Below, piece after piece: positions 26,390 to 35,269 of a stretch of 64,000 bases of DNA; the stretch's first letter is position 1, and every line of letters starts with the position of its first letter. The position numbers and the translations under genes were made by a program. A model generated the notes under the pieces. It was not told the DNA's origin, made no database searches, and saw only the letters and a program-made list of their open reading frames with translations. Source of the DNA: Lentzea guizhouensis (GTDB lineage: Bacteria > Actinomycetota > Actinomycetes > Mycobacteriales > Pseudonocardiaceae); contig NZ_CP016793.1 in the NCBI RefSeq assembly GCF_001701025.1, positions 5,394,001 to 5,458,000 of the forward strand, in the 5' to 3' direction.

Positions 26390-27551
26390 TAAGCATCTGG
26401 ACAGAAGTTGTGTCTGTAACTCGCGTGAGTTGACCTTGCCGCGAACGTGAAGAGCCTCGTCGGGTTGGATTCGGTTACCACACAGAATCGACCCGACGAG
26501 GCCTTCACCAGTATGCGCCCCGCGCATGTCTACGCCAATGTGACCCCTGGCCAGCACATCGAGCTGGTCGCAGCACTGCACGGGCCATGGCGAGTAGCAG
26601 CCCGCATCGTCATCATCCTGCTGTCCGCGTCCGGCATGAGCGCGCCCGAGATCGCCGAGCTCCTGCACCACGAGCCGGTCACGGTGCGCCGCTGGATCGC
26701 CCGCCACACCCGCGAGGGCCTCGCCGGGCTGCCCGACCGGCCCCGCAGCGGACGCCCCCGGCTGGGCAGCCCCAGGCTCGGGCAACGCATCCACACCCTG
26801 TTGCAGACCCCGAAAGCCTGGACCACCGCACGACTCTGGCGGGCCGCCCGACGCCCCGAGATGAGCCTGCGCACCTTCTACCGGCGGCTACGGGAACAGG
26901 CCAGCTGGCGCCGTCCCCGGCTGATCGCCAAGGGCGACCCCGACCACGACACCACCTGCGCCACCATCGCCGCCCGCATCGCCGCGCTCCCGGCCGGATC
27001 CGTGGTGCTGGCCGAGGACAAGACCCATCTCGACCTGCTGCCACGGGTCCGGTCCTGCTGGATGCCCACCGGCCTGCGCTACCGCATCCTCACTCCCGGC
27101 AGCAACATCCGCCGCACCGTGCACGGCGCGATCAACCTCGCCACCGGCGCCTGGCACCACCACGTCTCCGTCAAGAACGTCTCCGTGGTGTTCTGCTACT
27201 TCCTGCAGACGCTGCTCGACTCCTACCCCGACGCACCCGTGATCGCGGTCATCTGCGACAACGGCAGCACCCACCACAGTGCAATCACCCGCCGCTGGCT
27301 GGCCCAGCATCCCCGCCTGCAGGTGATCGAGGGCGCGAAATACAGCCCACAGGACAACCCGGTCGAACGCGTCTGGGCCGGCCTCAAACACCACATCGCC
27401 AACACCGCACCCGCCACGATGGCCGCCCGCATCCGCCAGGCCACACCTACTTCCGTGGCCGAACCACCGAGTAGAACCTCACCACCGCCGCGCCCTGGAC
27501 CAGCCCCTGGCTACCCGAAGGTTTCGGACAGGAGTTTTGGCCTGGTGCTTA
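26390..27551 (+). mobile_element. IS630-family element, decayed
   Basis: The outer ends are imperfect inverted repeats: CTAAGCATCTGGACAG from 26389 and the complement of CCTGGTGCTTAG ending at 27552. Each end abuts a TA dinucleotide (26390-26391 and 27550-27551), the usual IS630/Tc1 target duplication. The single transposase gene inside is broken. A large inverted repeat (26454-26472 with 26485-26502) lies between the left end and the transposase start. Confidence 0.7.
26454..26502 (+). promoter_or_regulatory. Stem-loop upstream of the IS630 transposase
   Basis: The arms at 26454-26472 and 26485-26502 pair over 18 bp with one bulge. The structure ends ~10 bp before ATG 26513, where the ribosome site should be, so it could restrain transposase translation (inference). 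Confidence 0.45.
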
Positions 27552-27552
27552 G
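26513..27552 (+). pseudogene. IS630 transposase with frameshift and nonsense change
   Basis: An N-terminal helix-turn-helix (SAPEIAELLHHE) and a DDE endonuclease domain are present: D in LAEDKTHLD, D in VICDNGSTH, and E in DNPVERVW. After MAARIRQA a one-base loss near 27441 leaves the frame. Reading the restored frame gives HTYFRGRTTE, then a TAG at 27472-27474. After that, normal IS630 codons continue to a TAG at 27550-27552. Two independent lesions make it a pseudogene. Read without correction, the frame runs on to 27787 as nonsense. Confidence 0.75.
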
Positions 27553-27639
27553 TTTTGACACCCCACAGGTACCAGGGCGTCGGCGACGAGCATTTCGTAC
27601 GTCTAGTGTCCTATGTGGAGCAACAGCCGTGGTGACGGG

Positions 27640-30552
27640 TCACTCCCCGGCGGTCTCGCTCTTCCAGGTCCGCAGCATCGCCCGCGCGAGAGCGGCGATC
27701 TCCGTCGACTTGTCGGACCCGTGCTTGCTGAGGCGTAGGACGAGGCGAAGTTCGAACATCGCTGCAGCCGAGTTGCCCAGCAGCTGATGGACGTGCGCGA
27801 GGTTCAGCCTGGCCATCAGCGCGTACTCGGAGCCGGGCCCGTGCACGTTCTCCAGGTGCGGTAGCAGATCAGTCAACTCGGTCAGCGCCCTGGTCACGTC
27901 GCCCTGCAGCACCAGGCAGGTCGCGGCCTTGGCCTGGGTGACCAGGGCGTCCGGGTGCCTGGCGCCGAACATCCGCTCTTGTGCGGCAGCGGCCGCACGC
28001 AGCTCGGCCTCCGCTTCGGGGTAGTGGCCCGCAGCGAACAGGGTGTCCGCGAGCTCGTGCAGGTCGTCCGCCTCGGATCGTGGGGGTGCGCCTCGTGCTA
28101 CCGCGATCGCACGTCGCTCGGCCAACGCGGCCGCGAGATCGCCCTCCGCCATGAGCACGTGGACCAGCAGGCTTCGTGCTATGAGCGCGTCGTGGTGGTT
28201 CTCGTCGATCTGGTGCCACGCGGACACGACGGCCCTGAGTTCGGCCGCCGCGGCCACGGCGTCGCCGTGCTCTAGCGCCAGACCTGCCAGTTCGGCCCTG
28301 GTGACCAGGGTGCTGGGGTGATCGGGTCCCTGGAGTTCGGTCTCGATCGCGAGCAGGTCTTCGAACAGGGCACGCGCCCGCTCGCGATGACCTCGGCGCA
28401 GCGCCAGGCCCGCGAGTTCGTGCCGGGATGTGAGCGCGATAGGCGACTGTGGTCCGGCGGTTCTGCTCACCGCTTCCAGCACCTCGGTGAACTCACGTTC
28501 CGCGAAGTCGAGATCGCCGAGGTCGAACCGGGTGCGCGCCTGTTCGTGGCGAGCCGCCAGCGTGTGCTCGTGTTCGGATCCGAGCACCGTGGTCATCATC
28601 GGTACGATGCTCGCGAACTCCTTTCGTGCGCCTTCGAGATCTCCCCGTGCCCGGAGCAGGCGGGCCAGTTCGTGCTTGTGTGCGAGGACACGGGGATGGT
28701 CTTCGCCCAGTGTTACGACGGCTTCGTCGGTGATGCGTCGGAATTGCGACTCAGCCTCGCCGTAGTGCCCGCGGTCCAGCTTGAGCAGTGCGCGGTTGTG
28801 GCGCGTGATGAGCACGTCCTCATGTGTGTCCGGCAGCTGCTTCAGCAGGAAGCCGAGTGAGAGGTCGTAAAACTCCTCGGCGGCCGTCCAGAGTCCGGCG
28901 GTTCTGGTGTACTCGGCCGCGTAGTAGGCCAGGCGTGCCTGGACGAGGTCGCCGTCACCCGCAGTGTGCGCGGTGTCGTCCGGGGTGAACGTGCAGTGGG
29001 GCAGGAGCAGTTGCCAGATCGCCCGGTTTGCGTGGTCTCGTGGGTCGTGTTCGTCCGCAGTCCTGCACAGGAGCGAAAGGCGAAGGCTTCGGTAGATCCG
29101 GATGCTGGTTGTGACGTCCGGTTGGATTTTGCTGATCTGTGCCAGGAGCGGGTGCAGGCTGAGCGTGTCCGTTCGTGGTGATGGCATCGCCGTGTGCTGG
29201 TGGTCGAGGAGTCCGCACGAAAGCAGGCCGTCGACCGCGTCTTCGAGGTCGTCGGAGTCGAGTTCGCCGAAGAGCGAGGGAGCGATCCTCAGGACGCTCG
29301 GCTTGAGGACTGCGGTGGGAACAGGCGCTGACGCGAAGAACGACAGCAGACGGAACACCGGCCGGGCTGCGGTCACGCCCTGGGAGTCCAGCAGGTCCAG
29401 CGACTTCTCCCAGGTGCGGGCCAGCACCTCATCGCTCGGCACTCGGCGGCTGAGGGCCGAGATCGTGACGGCGAACTCCGCGTCAAGCGCGGCGGTGTAG
29501 CCGGCGAAAGTCCTGGCGTGCCGCGATTCCGGCAGCGCCGGCCCGGTGCTCGTGCGCGCCAGGTAGCGGCCAACGAGCATGAGCGCCAGCGGAAGGCCAC
29601 CGAGCCGGTCGGCCAGGACCTCGGCGTCGGACGCGCTGCCTGCCTCGGGGGCGAGGTCGGTGAGGACGGCGGCGCCGTCAGCCGAGGTGATTGGGAGGAG
29701 CTGGTGTAGGACAGCGTTCGGGGACCAGCGCGGCGGCCGGTGGTCGCGAGTGGTCACCAGCAGTGTGTTCCCGCCCGGCGGCTCGCGGAGCCATCCTTCG
29801 AGCAGGGACGGATCGTCCGCGTTGTCGACCACCAGCAGCCATGGCGTAAGCCGGGAGCCCAGGGTATGCCACAGGAGGTCCTGCGCGGACTCGCCACGGC
29901 TCCACACCTCGCGGGCCTCGGCGCGGTTCGCACCCGCCTGCACAGCAACCTCGAACAAGCCCGCCACCAGAGTCGCGCGCGTGGAGCCGTCCACCCACCA
30001 GACGGTGCGATGGTCACGCACCTGTTGTGTGGTCGCGCGGGCCAGCGCGCTCTTGCCGCACCCGCCGGTTCCTCGCAGCACCACTGATCCGCCGGTCGTG
30101 CCCACCAGGCAGGCCAACTCGGCCAGCAGGTCGTCCCGGCCGCGCAGGCGGTGCCCCACCAAGTTGGCCGGCACTGCGGCGGACAGGTCGCTCGCCTCGA
30201 ACCGGCCTGGTCCGGTCGACGCATGCCGTTCGAGGGCGCGCTCGACCCGCCGCTCGTGGTCCTGCTTGATGCGCAGGATCAGCTCGCGCGTGTAGTGAAG
30301 CGGTTGCTTGTCGATCCTCGTGTGGTCGTCTCCGCACAGGAGGATCAGGTTCTCGTAGTGGTCGACCACGTCCGGATCGCACTCGCCGTGCCGGGCACTG
30401 GTCGGTTCCTTCCCCGCGATGTGCGCCTGCTCGCCGAGGATCGCCTCGTGGTCGAGCGGTGTCCGCTCCGCGATCAGCGTGGTGCCGCACATCGCACACC
30501 TGCCGCCCGAACGACCCCAAAGGAGCTTACGGTCGAGGTCGCGGATGGCCAC
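27640..30552 (-). CDS. HNH nuclease - STAND ATPase - TPR protein
   Basis: 970 residues from GTG 30552 (AGGATGG upstream); the open frame extends further but is not protein-like. Residues 1-90 are an HNH-type domain: C19-x2-C22, H44 in EQAHIAG, N68 in YENLILLC, C73 and H77 in DDHTRID. A STAND-type ATPase follows, with Walker A RGTGGCGKSAL (~160-170), Walker B LLVVDNAD and a TTR sensor. From ~560 to the end are repeated TPR units carrying the pattern H-P-x-x-L-x-x-R-x-E-L-A. N-terminal nuclease, central STAND switch and C-terminal repeats is the layout of NLR-like immune proteins (Avs-type logic). That function is inferred. It is a single-gene unit, convergent with the IS630 remnant. Confidence 0.8.
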   Translation of the reverse strand: MAIRDLDRKLLWGRSGGRCAMCGTTLIAERTPLDHEAILGEQAHIAGKEPTSARHGECDPDVVDHYENLILLCGDDHTRIDKQPLHYTRELILRIKQDHERRVERALERHASTGPGRFEASDLSAAVPANLVGHRLRGRDDLLAELACLVGTTGGSVVLRGTGGCGKSALARATTQQVRDHRTVWWVDGSTRATLVAGLFEVAVQAGANRAEAREVWSRGESAQDLLWHTLGSRLTPWLLVVDNADDPSLLEGWLREPPGGNTLLVTTRDHRPPRWSPNAVLHQLLPITSADGAAVLTDLAPEAGSASDAEVLADRLGGLPLALMLVGRYLARTSTGPALPESRHARTFAGYTAALDAEFAVTISALSRRVPSDEVLARTWEKSLDLLDSQGVTAARPVFRLLSFFASAPVPTAVLKPSVLRIAPSLFGELDSDDLEDAVDGLLSCGLLDHQHTAMPSPRTDTLSLHPLLAQISKIQPDVTTSIRIYRSLRLSLLCRTADEHDPRDHANRAIWQLLLPHCTFTPDDTAHTAGDGDLVQARLAYYAAEYTRTAGLWTAAEEFYDLSLGFLLKQLPDTHEDVLITRHNRALLKLDRGHYGEAESQFRRITDEAVVTLGEDHPRVLAHKHELARLLRARGDLEGARKEFASIVPMMTTVLGSEHEHTLAARHEQARTRFDLGDLDFAEREFTEVLEAVSRTAGPQSPIALTSRHELAGLALRRGHRERARALFEDLLAIETELQGPDHPSTLVTRAELAGLALEHGDAVAAAAELRAVVSAWHQIDENHHDALIARSLLVHVLMAEGDLAAALAERRAIAVARGAPPRSEADDLHELADTLFAAGHYPEAEAELRAAAAAQERMFGARHPDALVTQAKAATCLVLQGDVTRALTELTDLLPHLENVHGPGSEYALMARLNLAHVHQLLGNSAAAMFELRLVLRLSKHGSDKSTEIAALARAMLRTWKSETAGE

Positions 30553-30940
30553 CCGTCCATCCTGCCGGAAAGCCGACCACGCTATCGAGACGTTGATGCG
30601 GCGGTACGACCCACAACGACCGATCCGACCGGTCGGTTGGACTCGATCGCGGCGACGAGTCATGTGACGTCCCCAGCGTCGGTCCAGCCCAGCCCCACAG
30701 GCCGCTCACGTCACCGCTCCGTCAATCTGCGCCACAAGGAATCGACCAGTCCAGAGGTACGGCGATGAGCCTTCGCGTGCAGCTGCCCCGGGCGGGAGGT
30801 GAAGCCGCCGCCGACCCTGGTCCTCAGGCTCTCTCGACTCGTTCGCGGGGCTTCTTCGCGGTGGTCACTCCTTATGACCTGCGCGTCCTGTCACAGAAGG
30901 GTGCCGAGAAGCGAATTTCGTACTACGATATTCTCGTGCG
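30553..30940. other. Divergent intergenic region, 388 bp
   Basis: This lies between the HNH-STAND gene and the toxin-like gene. Open frames crossing it show no protein-like composition. It presumably carries both promoters; the A/T-rich stretch around 30911-30935 just before GTG 30941 is the likeliest toxin promoter. Confidence 0.4.
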
Positions 30941-31189
30941 GTGGAGATACGGTCATCGGCGAGAAAGCACGGCGTGTCGGATGCCGACATGCGCCACGCC
31001 GTCGAGTACGCCGTGCACGAAGGCGAGATCGACGATGACGCACCATGGCGTGTCCTGTACCTGGGTCCTGACACTGCGGGCAACCTGCTCGAGGTGATCA
31101 CGGTCGAGGATGATGATGGTGACGAGGTCGTCATCCATGCGATGAAGATGCGACCGAAGTATTTTCCGCTGCTCGCCCGAGGGAGGTGA
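30941..31189 (+). CDS. Small toxin-like protein of a toxin-antitoxin type pair
   Basis: 82 residues from GTG 30941: MEIRSSARKHGVSDADM, then a central LYLGPDTAGNLLEV and an ending MRPKYFPLL. This pattern is common in actinobacterial proteins encoded just before a CopG/RHH antitoxin and resembles BrnT-type toxins in fold prediction (inference). The stop lies 7 bp before the RHH-containing gene, whose ribosome site GGGAGG is inside the end of this gene. Toxicity is not shown by the sequence. Confidence 0.65.
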   Translation: MEIRSSARKHGVSDADMRHAVEYAVHEGEIDDDAPWRVLYLGPDTAGNLLEVITVEDDDGDEVVIHAMKMRPKYFPLLARGR

Positions 31190-31196
31190 CGACGAC

Positions 31197-33182
31197 ATGA
31201 CTGACAAGAAGCCCACGTCAGGCGGCGTTGAGCTGACGGACGAGTTGATGGACCGTTTGGCGGAAGAAGCCGAGAAGGGCTACGACCTCGACAAGATTCG
31301 TCCTCGCACTCGCCGAGGACGACCGCCTCTGGGTGCGGAGGCTGCGACGCCGTTTCAGGTCAGGCTAGATCCCGACCTGCGAGACGCCTTGCAACGCGAA
31401 GCGAATCGTTTGAACGTGTCGCCCAGCGAAGTGGTTCGAACCGCCTTGCGTGAACACATCGACCGGTCGGTCAACGCTGAGGCGCCGGCTGAACAACGTC
31501 GCGGTTCGTCGAGCGCGGAAGTGAGGTCGATCAACCGTCGACTGCTGGTGGTCGTCAGGAACCACTCGTCTCTCGACCGGTTGTTGGAGTTGCTTCCTTA
31601 CCTGACCTCCGCGCGCGGAGTTACCGTGAAGTCCACGGTCGATGCCAGTGGTCGTCCGCCAGCGAATCTGACTGATCGGCTTGAGCGCGCAGGTACGCAG
31701 TTCGTGTCCTGGCAGGACGCGGTGGAGACTCCCTTCGATGCAGTGATCGCTGCGCACAGCAGCAGAAGGCTCGTTGCGTTCAAGCATCGCAATCTGTTTG
31801 TCGTGCCGCACGGCGTTGGGTTTAACCGGGCGAGGTTTGCGAGCTCTGGCGTCGGCGTGCCTGCTGATGGATTTAGCGCAGCTGATCTGACCGACCGCCA
31901 TGGCGCGGTATTCCCCGCTGTGATCGGGCTGGCCAATGTGGAGCAGATGAGCAGCTTGGCGGAGGTCGTCCCAGCTGCAGTGTCGAAGGCTGTAGTGATC
32001 GGCGATGCTTCCTTCGACAGGCTTCAGGCTAATAGCGCTCATCGTGCCGAGTTTCGGAGCGGGCTAGGAGTCATGCCTGAAGAGCGTCTGGTCGTGGTGA
32101 GCTCGACCTGGGGCGAGCACTCTCTGCTCGAACGCTATCCCACGCTGGTCGCACGGCTTCTCAGCCAACTACCGGTGGATCAGTACAAGGTCGTGCTGGT
32201 AGTGCATCCCAATTTCTGGACGGACCAGAAGCCAGAAGAGCATCTGGTCGCGTGGCAGCCTGCTGTGGGCAGCGGCCTTCTCGTGATGCCGCCTCAAGAG
32301 GGATGGAGAGCGGCTCTGCTGGCCGCGGACGTCGTCATCGGTGACCACGGATCGGTCACGAGATACGCGGCAGCGCTCGGCAAGCCTCTTCTAGAGATCG
32401 GTATCGACGACACCGAGGCCGCGCTGAGTTCACAGCTGTCCGAATTCGTTGCCCATGCACCAAAAGTGGATGTTGGTGGTGACCTGCGTCGGCAGATTGA
32501 GACCGCTGTCGCCGACCAGGATAACAGCTGGTTCGAGCCGATCGGCCGCAGGATGTTCGTCATTCCAGGCGAGTCGATGCGAGTGCTACTGGGTCAGATT
32601 TATGGCCTCATGGGACTTCCGGAACCGAAACGCCACCCGCGTCCGCTATCAATCCCGCCTTCGAGTGCCTTGCGGGGCAGTCCTCCGAAGTCGACCTTGG
32701 TCTCGACGACGCTACTGCCACGCAATCGACGATCCGCAGACGCGTTGGTCGAGCGATTTCCTGCTGGACTGGCCGAATTCTCGCGGCCTCAACCCGACCG
32801 CGTTCTGGTGTCTCAGTGGGGTGAGACCGACCCGTCCATGCTAAGTGACGCACATGTTCACGTCCGAGATGACGTGCTCGAAGTGGAGGAAGCCCAGCTG
32901 TGGATGGCATCGGTCTTGAACACGTATCCCAGAGCATCTCTTGCTGTTGCAGCGGTCGAAGAAACTTCGTGTCTCCTGTGCACGCAAGATCGCCGCACAC
33001 TGCGAGCGGAACTGTCTCGGCCTGAACTCGGCGCTTCCGCACGCGTGGCCGCAGCCATCCATCGATTGTTGGTGGATGGGTGGTCGCTGAGCCCTGGAGG
33101 TTACGATTTGCACTTGCAATCACGCGGTGAGGAGCTGGTGGTGACCGTCGAAGAAGTAGTTTGCGCCGACGTCACTTGCTAG
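31197..33182 (+). CDS. RHH antitoxin-like domain fused to a GT-B glycosyl/glycerophosphotransferase-like protein
   Basis: 661 residues. The first ~95 residues are a normal small antitoxin: an acidic start, RGRPPLG, then a ribbon-helix-helix VRLDPDLRDALQ ... SPSEVVRTALREHI. Instead of ending there, the frame continues into a GT-B-like region (~115-470) with VVVSSTWGEHSLL, KVVLVVHPNFW and ADVVIGDHGSVTRYAAALGKP. These resemble CDP-glycerol glycerophosphotransferases (TagB/SpsB type). The C-terminal ~190 residues are unrecognised. It is coupled to the toxin-like gene. The enlarged antitoxin may add sugar- or nucleotide-dependent control of the pair, or the RHH may merely autoregulate a transferase (inference). 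Confidence 0.7.
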   Translation: MTDKKPTSGGVELTDELMDRLAEEAEKGYDLDKIRPRTRRGRPPLGAEAATPFQVRLDPDLRDALQREANRLNVSPSEVVRTALREHIDRSVNAEAPAEQRRGSSSAEVRSINRRLLVVVRNHSSLDRLLELLPYLTSARGVTVKSTVDASGRPPANLTDRLERAGTQFVSWQDAVETPFDAVIAAHSSRRLVAFKHRNLFVVPHGVGFNRARFASSGVGVPADGFSAADLTDRHGAVFPAVIGLANVEQMSSLAEVVPAAVSKAVVIGDASFDRLQANSAHRAEFRSGLGVMPEERLVVVSSTWGEHSLLERYPTLVARLLSQLPVDQYKVVLVVHPNFWTDQKPEEHLVAWQPAVGSGLLVMPPQEGWRAALLAADVVIGDHGSVTRYAAALGKPLLEIGIDDTEAALSSQLSEFVAHAPKVDVGGDLRRQIETAVADQDNSWFEPIGRRMFVIPGESMRVLLGQIYGLMGLPEPKRHPRPLSIPPSSALRGSPPKSTLVSTTLLPRNRRSADALVERFPAGLAEFSRPQPDRVLVSQWGETDPSMLSDAHVHVRDDVLEVEEAQLWMASVLNTYPRASLAVAAVEETSCLLCTQDRRTLRAELSRPELGASARVAAAIHRLLVDGWSLSPGGYDLHLQSRGEELVVTVEEVVCADVTC

Positions 33183-33309
33183 GTGCCACCGCTTGCTAAA
33201 TGCCACCCTGAAATTTCGTCCGATGGATCGGCTGGGATCTCGACCGTGCTTCCGTTCGCGGTGGCGATCAGGTCGCCGCCACCGCTGGGTCGGACATCAG
33301 CGATGGCCG

Positions 33310-34226
33310 CGTCGTGATCAGCCTTGTCCATTGCTGTGGCGGTCTGCACTGGGGTTACGCACGTTGCGCCGACCAGTTGGGGGCATCGAGTCGCCGACAT
33401 CGCGTTGGCGGCAGATCGTGCGCGAGGCAGGTTCGTGCCCGCACGCGAGCAGGTGGCCGTCGTCAAGTTCACTGGTCCTGTCGGAACCTACGCACACGTG
33501 TCAGTCGAGGTGGAGCGGCTTGCCGCAGCACGACTGGGGTTGGTTCCGGTGGATGTCGCGACCCAGGTCGTGATGCGCGACCAGGTTCCGAAATGTGTGT
33601 GCGCTGGCTCTACGTCGGCGTGCGAGTGCCTTGCGCTGGAAGCGCGACATGGAAACCGCAGTGAGGTCGTGAGCGCGCTGAAGGGACCCAGCCGGCCGGG
33701 TGGGATCCTCCGCCATGCTGCACAAGAAGAAATCCGGTGACAGCCGAGAAGATCTGAGAGTTGGCCCGACTCGTCCGCTCGTACGTCGTGCCGGTGATGG
33801 AAGGCGTTCCGTTGGGGCACGAGCGGGACATCTCGCACAGTTCGGTGGAGTGGGTGTGCCTGCCGAACGCCTCCATGGTCGTCGAGCACATCCTGATCTC
33901 GACGGCGGACCTCGTGCGCGATCTGGTAGTGGATGCATCGCACATGACCACGGTTCTCGATGGGCGAGCAAAGGTTTGTGGCCTCAGATGGTGCCGTGGT
34001 GATGCTCATGAGCGCCGGGATGAGACGCGAGTTGGCGCACGAGCTCGTGCGTGCGGCCTCAACGCCTGGGTGTCTTTGGTCGAGTTCGCGGAACTGATCC
34101 ACGCTGCGGCGAAGGATCAGGGGGTACGAGGTCGATGAGAACCGGGTTGCAGCGGTGGGGCCATCGGTATCGCCGGACCGGCTCGATCAAGTCTTCGAGC
34201 GCGTGGCCGCGTTGATGAAGCGTTGA
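33310..34226 (+). pseudogene. purB: Adenylosuccinate lyase (purB) remnant
   Basis: Scattered frames spell a PurB protein in the right order: THVAPTSWGHRVADIA, FTGPVGTYAHVSVEVERL, LVPVDVATQVVMRDQ, EARHGNRSEVV, GSSAMLHKKKSGDS (the catalytic loop, normally SSAMPHKKNP), ARLVRSYVVPVMEGVP, HERDISHSSVEW, and SPDRLDQVFERVAALMKR at the end. At least three frame changes and a stop separate them, and the first ~150 codons are absent. It was presumably a second or captured purB-like lyase in the island. It is clearly non-functional. The 33183-33309 stretch before it shows nothing recognisable. Confidence 0.8.
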
Positions 34227-34342
34227 TCCAGTGGAGCCTGTGGGTTGTGCGTGCTGAGAGGTACGTTCGTGCAACTCGCGGGCCTCGGCACGTGGCTGGC
34301 GGTCGTTGGGCATGATCGCGTCCCGTGCTGGTCCATTGCGAC

Positions 34343-34736
34343 AGTGATTGGTCTGCTCCGATGGCCCTCGTCGATTGGGCTGATGTGACGTGCAACGAGG
34401 CAGGTTTACTACCACTGTTACTACCGAGGCTTCTGGGAGCGGAGAGCGATAGACACCGAGAGCCTCGATCTGTGCAGGTCAGAGGATTCGGGTCTAGGGA
34501 TGACGGCGGGAACGAACCTAGTGACCTCTTCGGTAGAGGCGAATAGATCACGGGCTGGATGGGTGACAAGTCGCTGACCTGCGGATTCGAGGTCCGCAGA
34601 CCTGAGGTTGGCAGGGCAGTTCTGTCCTACGCAACGCAAACGGCCTGTCGATGGAATCCATCGACAGGCCGTCTGAACTGGTGAAACACACTGTGGGCGA
34701 TACTGGGATCGAACCAGTGACCTCTTCGGTGTGAAC
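34343..34736. repeat. Right copy of the ~395-bp imperfect direct repeat
   Basis: Partner of 10880-11274. It carries the same array of elements and ends inside the intact tRNA-Val gene. A degenerate tRNA-like stretch (GTGACCTCTTCGGT near 34519-34533) repeats part of the tRNA about 190 bp from it, as also seen in the left copy. Bases 34227-34342, between purB remnant and repeat, contain no gene. Confidence 0.85.
34640..34672 (-). terminator. Terminator hairpin of tRNA-Val(CAC)
   Basis: Perfect 15-bp arms (34640-34654, 34658-34672) around a 3-nt loop, 22 bp downstream of the tRNA 3' end. Compared with the relic at 11176-11212, one C-G pair is replaced by T-A on both arms. Confidence 0.75.
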
Positions 34737-34765
34737 GAAGCGCTCTCCCGCTGAGCTAAACGCCC
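34694..34765 (-). tRNA. tRNA-Val(CAC)
   Basis: Cloverleaf of 72 nt on the minus strand: acceptor GGGCGTT (a G-T wobble allowed), D arm with AGCTCAGCGGGAGAGC, anticodon stem CTTCG/CGAAG with loop TTCACAC (anticodon CAC), T arm with GGTTCGATCC and discriminator A. No CCA is encoded. Its 3' 43 bp are duplicated at 11232-11274, which marks it as the integration target of the island. Confidence 0.95.
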
Positions 34766-34821
34766 GTGTTCTGTTGTCGTGCTGTCCCGCTCTCGCGGTG
34801 TAGCCATAGCTTACAACATCA

Positions 34822-35247
34822 TCAACGAGAACCAAAAATCGGGCTCTGCAACCAGGCCCAGTCGAGGCCGAACCAGCCGCCTACCAGCGCGAACACGTTG
34901 AGGAAGTAGCAGGTGACCAGGACGATGGCGCAGACGCCGGCCATGACGAGGCCGCGGACCCAGGAGGGTTGGCGCTTGAGCCACTCGACCCAGCGGTCGT
35001 AGTAGCGCTTGGCGAACTTCAGGACGCGGCCTGCCCACTCGAACTCGGTGGCGAGGATGGCGAGGCCCGCGAAGACGACCAGCCAGCCGGGGCCGGGGTA
35101 GGGGATCATGATGATGCCCGCGATGAGGACCAGGCCGCCGATCACGCCGACGCCGATGCGGTAGGCGAGGTTCAGTGCCGGGTTGCGGTGGAACCAGTGG
35201 CGCCAGCCCTTGTGCTCCTCGGTGGGCTTTGCGTCGGGCTTCGTCAT
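34822..35247 (-). CDS. TIGR02611-type membrane protein (PGPGW motif)
   Basis: 141 residues from ATG 35247. It has a hydrophobic pair GVIGGLVLIAGIIMI and WLVVFAGLAILATEF flanking the PYPGPGW signature, and a third segment GLVMAGVCAIVLVTCYFLNVFALVGG near the C-terminus. This is a conserved actinobacterial membrane protein of unknown function. It marks the return to core-like sequence just beyond the tRNA-Val. Confidence 0.85.
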   Translation of the reverse strand: MTKPDAKPTEEHKGWRHWFHRNPALNLAYRIGVGVIGGLVLIAGIIMIPYPGPGWLVVFAGLAILATEFEWAGRVLKFAKRYYDRWVEWLKRQPSWVRGLVMAGVCAIVLVTCYFLNVFALVGGWFGLDWAWLQSPIFGSR

Positions 35248-35269
35248 GTGTCGATCATCCTGTTGGGAC

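Larger units (their letters stand above)
11275..34736. mobile_element. Genomic island integrated at tRNA-Val(CAC)
   Basis: About 23.5 kb lie between the truncated tRNA copy and the intact tRNA-Val. The contents are accessory: STAND regulators, kinase, pPIWI_RE operon, transposase remnants, HNH-STAND protein, toxin-like pair and a decayed purB. I see no integrase, excisionase or conjugation gene, so the island is probably a mobilised or degenerate element. The first 315 bp (11275-11590) carry no convincing gene. They include a hairpin with 8-bp arms at 11374-11381 and 11393-11400. Confidence 0.75.
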
